A stretch of 9,442 nucleotides of DNA, taken from CAZYWA01 sp964650975 [NCBI: uncultured bacterium] (GTDB lineage: Bacteria > JADJOY01). Made by a program: the position numbers and the translations under genes. Of the stretch, positions 6,654 to 9,442 are shown piece after piece; position 1 is the stretch's first letter, and each line of letters begins with the position of its first letter. The DNA lies in contig CAZYWA010000306.1 in the NCBI GenBank assembly GCA_964650975.1, positions 1 to 9,442 on the forward strand. Reading direction: 5' to 3'. The notes under the pieces were generated by a model that worked only from the letters and a program-made list of their open reading frames with translations, was not told where the DNA came from and searched no databases.

Positions 6654-8321
6654 TCACTCTGCTCCCGCTCCGGTGTCGAGCGCGGGAAGCTTCGGGCGCT
6701 GGTCGGCAGGCGGCTCCGACCACGGCTCCTCGCGCACCGTCGCGTGCGGCGCGTCGCGCGCCAGCACCACGTGATCGAGCACCGCGCCGGTCTCGTCGAT
6801 CGCCTCCAGCCACAACCGGCCCTCCTGCGTGACGACGCGCAGCAAGTGGTGGACCTCGTCCGCCACCTCGATCTCGGGATCGGCCGTCGGCTCGCGCAGC
6901 TCGCCACCTCCACCGCCCGAGACGACGTACCGCACGCCGCCGGGATCGGGCCGGAAGAGCCCGATCGGGCGCGAGCGCTGGTAATTGTGCGAGTGTCCCG
7001 CGAACGCGACGTCGACGTGGGATCGGACCAAGAGCGGGTGGAGCACCGCGTAAACCACCTGGTTCCGGCCCCGCCCTTCACCGGCGAACGGAGGATGGTG
7101 GAAAAACGCGATCCGCCACCAAGGCGGGTTCCGCTCGTCGCGCATCGCTGCGAGGAACGCGCGTCGCGTGGCGCCGAAGGGCAGCGGCGGTGCGTTCGAG
7201 TTGACCGAAGCCACCATCACCCCGGCCGTACGCAGCAAACGCTGGTAGTGGACGGCCATGTCGCTCTCCGGCTCGAGGGCGACGAACGACGCGAGATCGC
7301 GCCCGCCGTCGAGGACGTCGTGGTTGCCGGGGACGAACCACACCGGGATGCGCGCGGTCAGCTCCTCGAAGGGACCGTAAAACTGGTCGTAGAGGCTCGC
7401 CTGCGAGCTGCGGTCGTAGGCCAGGTCTCCGACGTGCAGCACGAAATCCGGCTCGAACTCGTCGATGCGGCGCACCAGCTTGCGAGTCACCGAATGACCG
7501 CCGCCCGAGTCCCCGATCACGGCGAACCGGAGCGGTTCCGGCGATCCTGGAGCCGGGAGCGTGCGAAACGCCCCTTCCGACTCGGTGGGTACCGCGCTGC
7601 TGACCAGGCGGTAGAGGTAAACGGTCGCGGGGTCGAGCCCCTCCACGCGCGCGTGGTGAACCTTGCGGGGCGCCGCCTCCTCGATCAGCCACCGGCGCCG
7701 CGCCGGACCCCGCACCAGCACCTTGCCGACCTCGGCGTCGGGTGTCTCCCACACCAGCTCCGCGTCCTCTGGCCCGACCCAGGTCACCATCGGGCGGCGC
7801 CAGTACCAGGGCGTCTCGCGCGACGCCACGACCAGACCCGCCCCTTCCCAGACGATCCCCAGGCGATTGAGCAGCGACAGGCGGTCGAGGGTCGAGGCGC
7901 GCGCGACCACCAATCGATCGCCCTCCGCCAGCCACGTCATCAGATCCTTGCGGTCCATCGTGTCGCGACGCACCAGCGCCACCGGCCCGTCCGGCAAGCC
8001 GACGGGCACGCCCGAGCCCAGGGCAAGCAGCTCGCCGCCGGATTCGAGCGCGAATCTGGCGATGCCAGGGATCGCGGTGGCGAGGTCGAACCAGAGGCGC
8101 ACGCAGCCCGACGTCGCGAGCACGGCGCTCGTCAGCAGCCCCGCCGTCGCCACCGTCGCGCGCAGCCGGCCGGAGCGTCGTCGCAACAGCCACCCGGCGA
8201 TCGCCAGCGACGCGAGTGCGGCGCACAGGGCGGCCAGCACGTAGCCCACCGGCCCCGCGCCGTGCGGATCGGCCCACCGCACCCGCGAGGACGAGACGAA
8301 GTACCGCAGGAAGTCGAGCAT
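6654..8321 (-). CDS. membrane-anchored purple acid phosphatase-like metallophosphoesterase
   Basis: The 555-residue protein ends in a calcineurin-like metallophosphoesterase domain (about 264-520) with every metal-binding block: GDSG (270-273), GDLAY (298-302), GNHD (332-335), HHP (408-410) and GHSHNYQR (442-449). The GDLAY tyrosine and the Ig/FnIII-like domain before the catalytic part (about 177-257, ending TEGAFRTLP-like) are typical of purple acid phosphatases, so this subgroup is favoured. Two hydrophobic spans lie at about 25-46 and 56-78 with an Arg-rich link (RRRSGRLR) between them; by the positive-inside rule the catalytic domain should be periplasmic. Residues about 90-175 match nothing I recognise. 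No strong ribosome site precedes the ATG at 8321. It converges on metF with a 10-bp gap and diverges from the methyltransferase gene. Substrate unknown; phosphate monoesters or phosphodiesters are both possible for this fold. Confidence 0.88.
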   Translation of the reverse strand: MLDFLRYFVSSSRVRWADPHGAGPVGYVLAALCAALASLAIAGWLLRRRSGRLRATVATAGLLTSAVLATSGCVRLWFDLATAIPGIARFALESGGELLALGSGVPVGLPDGPVALVRRDTMDRKDLMTWLAEGDRLVVARASTLDRLSLLNRLGIVWEGAGLVVASRETPWYWRRPMVTWVGPEDAELVWETPDAEVGKVLVRGPARRRWLIEEAAPRKVHHARVEGLDPATVYLYRLVSSAVPTESEGAFRTLPAPGSPEPLRFAVIGDSGGGHSVTRKLVRRIDEFEPDFVLHVGDLAYDRSSQASLYDQFYGPFEELTARIPVWFVPGNHDVLDGGRDLASFVALEPESDMAVHYQRLLRTAGVMVASVNSNAPPLPFGATRRAFLAAMRDERNPPWWRIAFFHHPPFAGEGRGRNQVVYAVLHPLLVRSHVDVAFAGHSHNYQRSRPIGLFRPDPGGVRYVVSGGGGGELREPTADPEIEVADEVHHLLRVVTQEGRLWLEAIDETGAVLDHVVLARDAPHATVREEPWSEPPADQRPKLPALDTGAGAE

Positions 8322-8449
8322 GTCGGTGCGGGCGCGCCGTTCGTCGTGAGGATCGAGCGCGCCGCTCCGGACAGCCGCGCCTCGTGGCCCCTGGCAGCCG
8401 CGGGGGCGAGCTTATAGCATGCGCCCCCACTCTCACCGGCGGCCCGCCC
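8322..8449. other. 128-bp divergent spacer, phosphoesterase and methyltransferase genes
   Basis: Two weak signals are seen. CTGGCA (8391-8396) and TATAGC (8413-8418), spaced 16 bp on the plus strand, could form a promoter for the methyltransferase with a start near 8425. GGGGGCG (8402-8408) and CGCCCCC (8422-8428) form a perfect 7-bp inverted repeat with a 13-nt loop that encloses the -10 candidate. No promoter for the minus-strand gene is obvious. Confidence 0.3.
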
Positions 8450-9334
8450 ATGCGAATCGAACGCCTCACTCACTGCAAATTCTGCGGCGAACCGGCGCCG
8501 GCGAGCTACCTCTCTCTCCCCTACGCGTGCGTCGAGGTGGTGCGCTGCGGCCTGTGCCGGATGCCGTTCGTCAGTCAGAGCTACGACGATCCCAGCGCGC
8601 GCGAGCTCTATGAACGGGTGCTGAGCGAGGGATCGGACTACGAGGCGTTCGAGCCGGCGCGATCGCCGCGCTTCCGCACGCTGCTCGAGAGCGTGGTGCC
8701 CGACGGACGGATCCAGGGTCTCAAGTTCCTCGACGTCGGCGCGGGTGGCGGCGGCTTCCTGGGCCTCGTGAAGGGCCTCGGGGGAGAGGTGGCCGGCGCC
8801 GAGCTCTCGAGCACCGCCCGCGCACACGCGCAGCGAACCTACGGCATCGAGCTTTCACCCGACACGATCTTCGAGACGTCGTGGAACGGCCGAGCCTTCG
8901 ACGTGATCACGATCTGGGACCTGCTCGAGCACGTGGCGGACCCGCGCGCGCTGTTGCGTCGCGCCGGGTCGATGCTGGTATCCGGCGGGCTCCTGGCGCT
9001 CACGACGCCGTCCCGGGAGGCGGTGCTGCACCGGCTGGCACTGGGGCTCGCCCGGCTTTCGCGGGGCCGGCTCTCGGTGGCGGCCCGGCACCGTTACAAC
9101 CTGCTTCACCTGCAGATTTTTCGGCGCTCGGACCTGCGTTGTCTGCTGGAAGCCGAGGGATTCACCGTGCGCAGCCTGGAGCTGACCGCCGACTACTCCT
9201 ATCCTGGGTCCTGGTATCTACGGACGGCCGCCATCCCCGCCGCGATGCGAAGCCTGCTGTCGCCCCTGGCCGACGCTTGGCTCGAGCGGCTGCCGCCTCG
9301 GAACAAGATCCTGGCCATCGCCCGGCGCGGCTGA
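8450..9334 (+). CDS. SAM-dependent methyltransferase with N-terminal four-Cys knuckle
   Basis: From the ATG at 8450 the protein has 294 residues. The N-terminus carries two CxxC pairs (Cys9/Cys12 and Cys33/Cys36), a zinc-ribbon-like knuckle common in one branch of class I methyltransferases acting on sugars and natural products. The Rossmann-type domain follows: motif I FLDVGAGGGGF (93-103), the acidic end of strand 2 at AGAELS (115-120, Glu118), and FDVITIWDLLEHVADP (150-165), the post-motif typical of the Methyltransf_11/23 group. A region with a conserved-looking HRYNLLHLQIFRRSDL and ADYSYPGSWYL lies towards the C-terminus. The open frame extends upstream, but the codons there show no start or family similarity, so 8450 is preferred; no clear ribosome site precedes it. 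Substrate unknown. The neighbourhood of envelope genes suggests a sugar or lipid, which is inference. Confidence 0.88.
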   Translation: MRIERLTHCKFCGEPAPASYLSLPYACVEVVRCGLCRMPFVSQSYDDPSARELYERVLSEGSDYEAFEPARSPRFRTLLESVVPDGRIQGLKFLDVGAGGGGFLGLVKGLGGEVAGAELSSTARAHAQRTYGIELSPDTIFETSWNGRAFDVITIWDLLEHVADPRALLRRAGSMLVSGGLLALTTPSREAVLHRLALGLARLSRGRLSVAARHRYNLLHLQIFRRSDLRCLLEAEGFTVRSLELTADYSYPGSWYLRTAAIPAAMRSLLSPLADAWLERLPPRNKILAIARRG

Positions 9335-9442
9335 AACGTCTCCGATCGTCTCGCGGGCCCTCTTGACGCCGGTTGGACGGCGCCCCTCGGCCACCCCTAT
9401 AATGTCGAGGCGCAAGAGCAGGAGTAGGTCTGCGACTTCGCG
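9335..9442 (+). promoter_or_regulatory. perfect TATAAT box in terminal intergenic segment
   Basis: TATAAT at 9398-9403 is an exact -10 consensus in otherwise very GC-rich DNA. A partial -35, TTGGAC (9373-9378), lies 19 bp upstream; a better TTGACG (9363-9368) is 29 bp away, too far for a normal sigma70 promoter. An AGGAG (9420-9424) follows about 10 nt after the expected transcript start, but no ATG, GTG or TTG appears before the window ends. The downstream gene or RNA lies outside. A small CGCCG/CGGCG hairpin (9367-9382) sits in the spacer and has no T-tract, so it is not a terminator. Confidence 0.4.

Noticed and set aside
8090-8125. Lipobox in the metallophosphoesterase (TSGC at 70-73)
   Set aside because: The residue at -3 is Thr rather than Leu or a similar residue, and the Cys lies after two hydrophobic spans, not at the end of an N-terminal signal peptide.
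6744-8417. 557-codon plus-strand frame antisense to the metallophosphoesterase
   Set aside because: Arg, His and Gln-rich shadow; the minus strand has all five metal-binding blocks in order.
9363-9368. TTGACG as the -35 partner of TATAAT at 9398
   Set aside because: The 29-bp spacer is far outside the 15-19 bp that sigma70 promoters use.
1-9442. Defence island, CRISPR array, transposon or prophage remnant
   Set aside because: No spaced direct repeats, transposase, integrase, nuclease or toxin-like motifs were found, and every sizeable conserved frame belongs to envelope or central metabolism families.

Overview
The window is GC-rich (well above 60% by eye), gene-dense, bacterial chromosomal DNA. 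A 3-deoxy-D-manno-octulosonate (Kdo) activating enzyme, KdsB, means a Gram-negative cell with Kdo-containing lipopolysaccharide. The kdsB-pyrG order, the GC content and the ArnT-like and Dpm-like glycosyltransferases resemble high-GC 'deltaproteobacterial' lineages (Myxococcota, Binatota and similar), but no marker gene fixes the taxon. Composition looks even along the window, and I see no insertion sequences, tRNAs, rRNAs, CRISPR arrays, phage genes or attachment sites.

Layout, left to right. Minus strand: the first nine codons of pyrG (CTP synthase) at the left edge, just downstream of complete kdsB (41-784). A 359-bp divergent spacer holds a good sigma70-type promoter facing kdsB and a possible 33-codon leader ORF running into the kdsB start. 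Plus strand: an ArnT/PMT-type polytopic membrane glycosyltransferase (1144-2928, TTG start) and, 4 bp later, a glutamine-hydrolysing asparagine-synthase-type amidotransferase (2933-4849, GTG start fixed by the catalytic Cys2). A minus-strand polyprenyl-phosphate-type GT2 glycosyltransferase (4752-5573) overlaps the amidotransferase tail to tail by 98 bp. Divergent from it is metF (5744-6643), which ends 10 bp from a convergent membrane-anchored purple-acid-phosphatase-like metallophosphoesterase (6654-8321, minus). Divergent from that is a SAM methyltransferase with an N-terminal four-cysteine knuckle (8450-9334). The last 108 bp hold a perfect TATAAT box and no recognisable start codon.

How the genes may work together. 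KdsB uses CTP, the product of PyrG, to make CMP-Kdo for the LPS inner core, so their linkage makes metabolic sense. GT2 enzymes of the type seen here commonly make a polyprenyl-phosphate sugar in the cytoplasm, and ArnT-like enzymes use such donors in the periplasm. The two flank an amidotransferase that could amidate an envelope sugar, peptide or lipid. The pairing is inference; the families are clear. metF is a housekeeping one-carbon gene. The metallophosphoesterase and methyltransferase have no assigned substrate.

I found no convincing new defence or mobile system. The points most worth a second look are the GT83-AsnB-GT2 grouping, the 98-bp convergent coding overlap, the kdsB leader ORF, and the architecture of the metallophosphoesterase.
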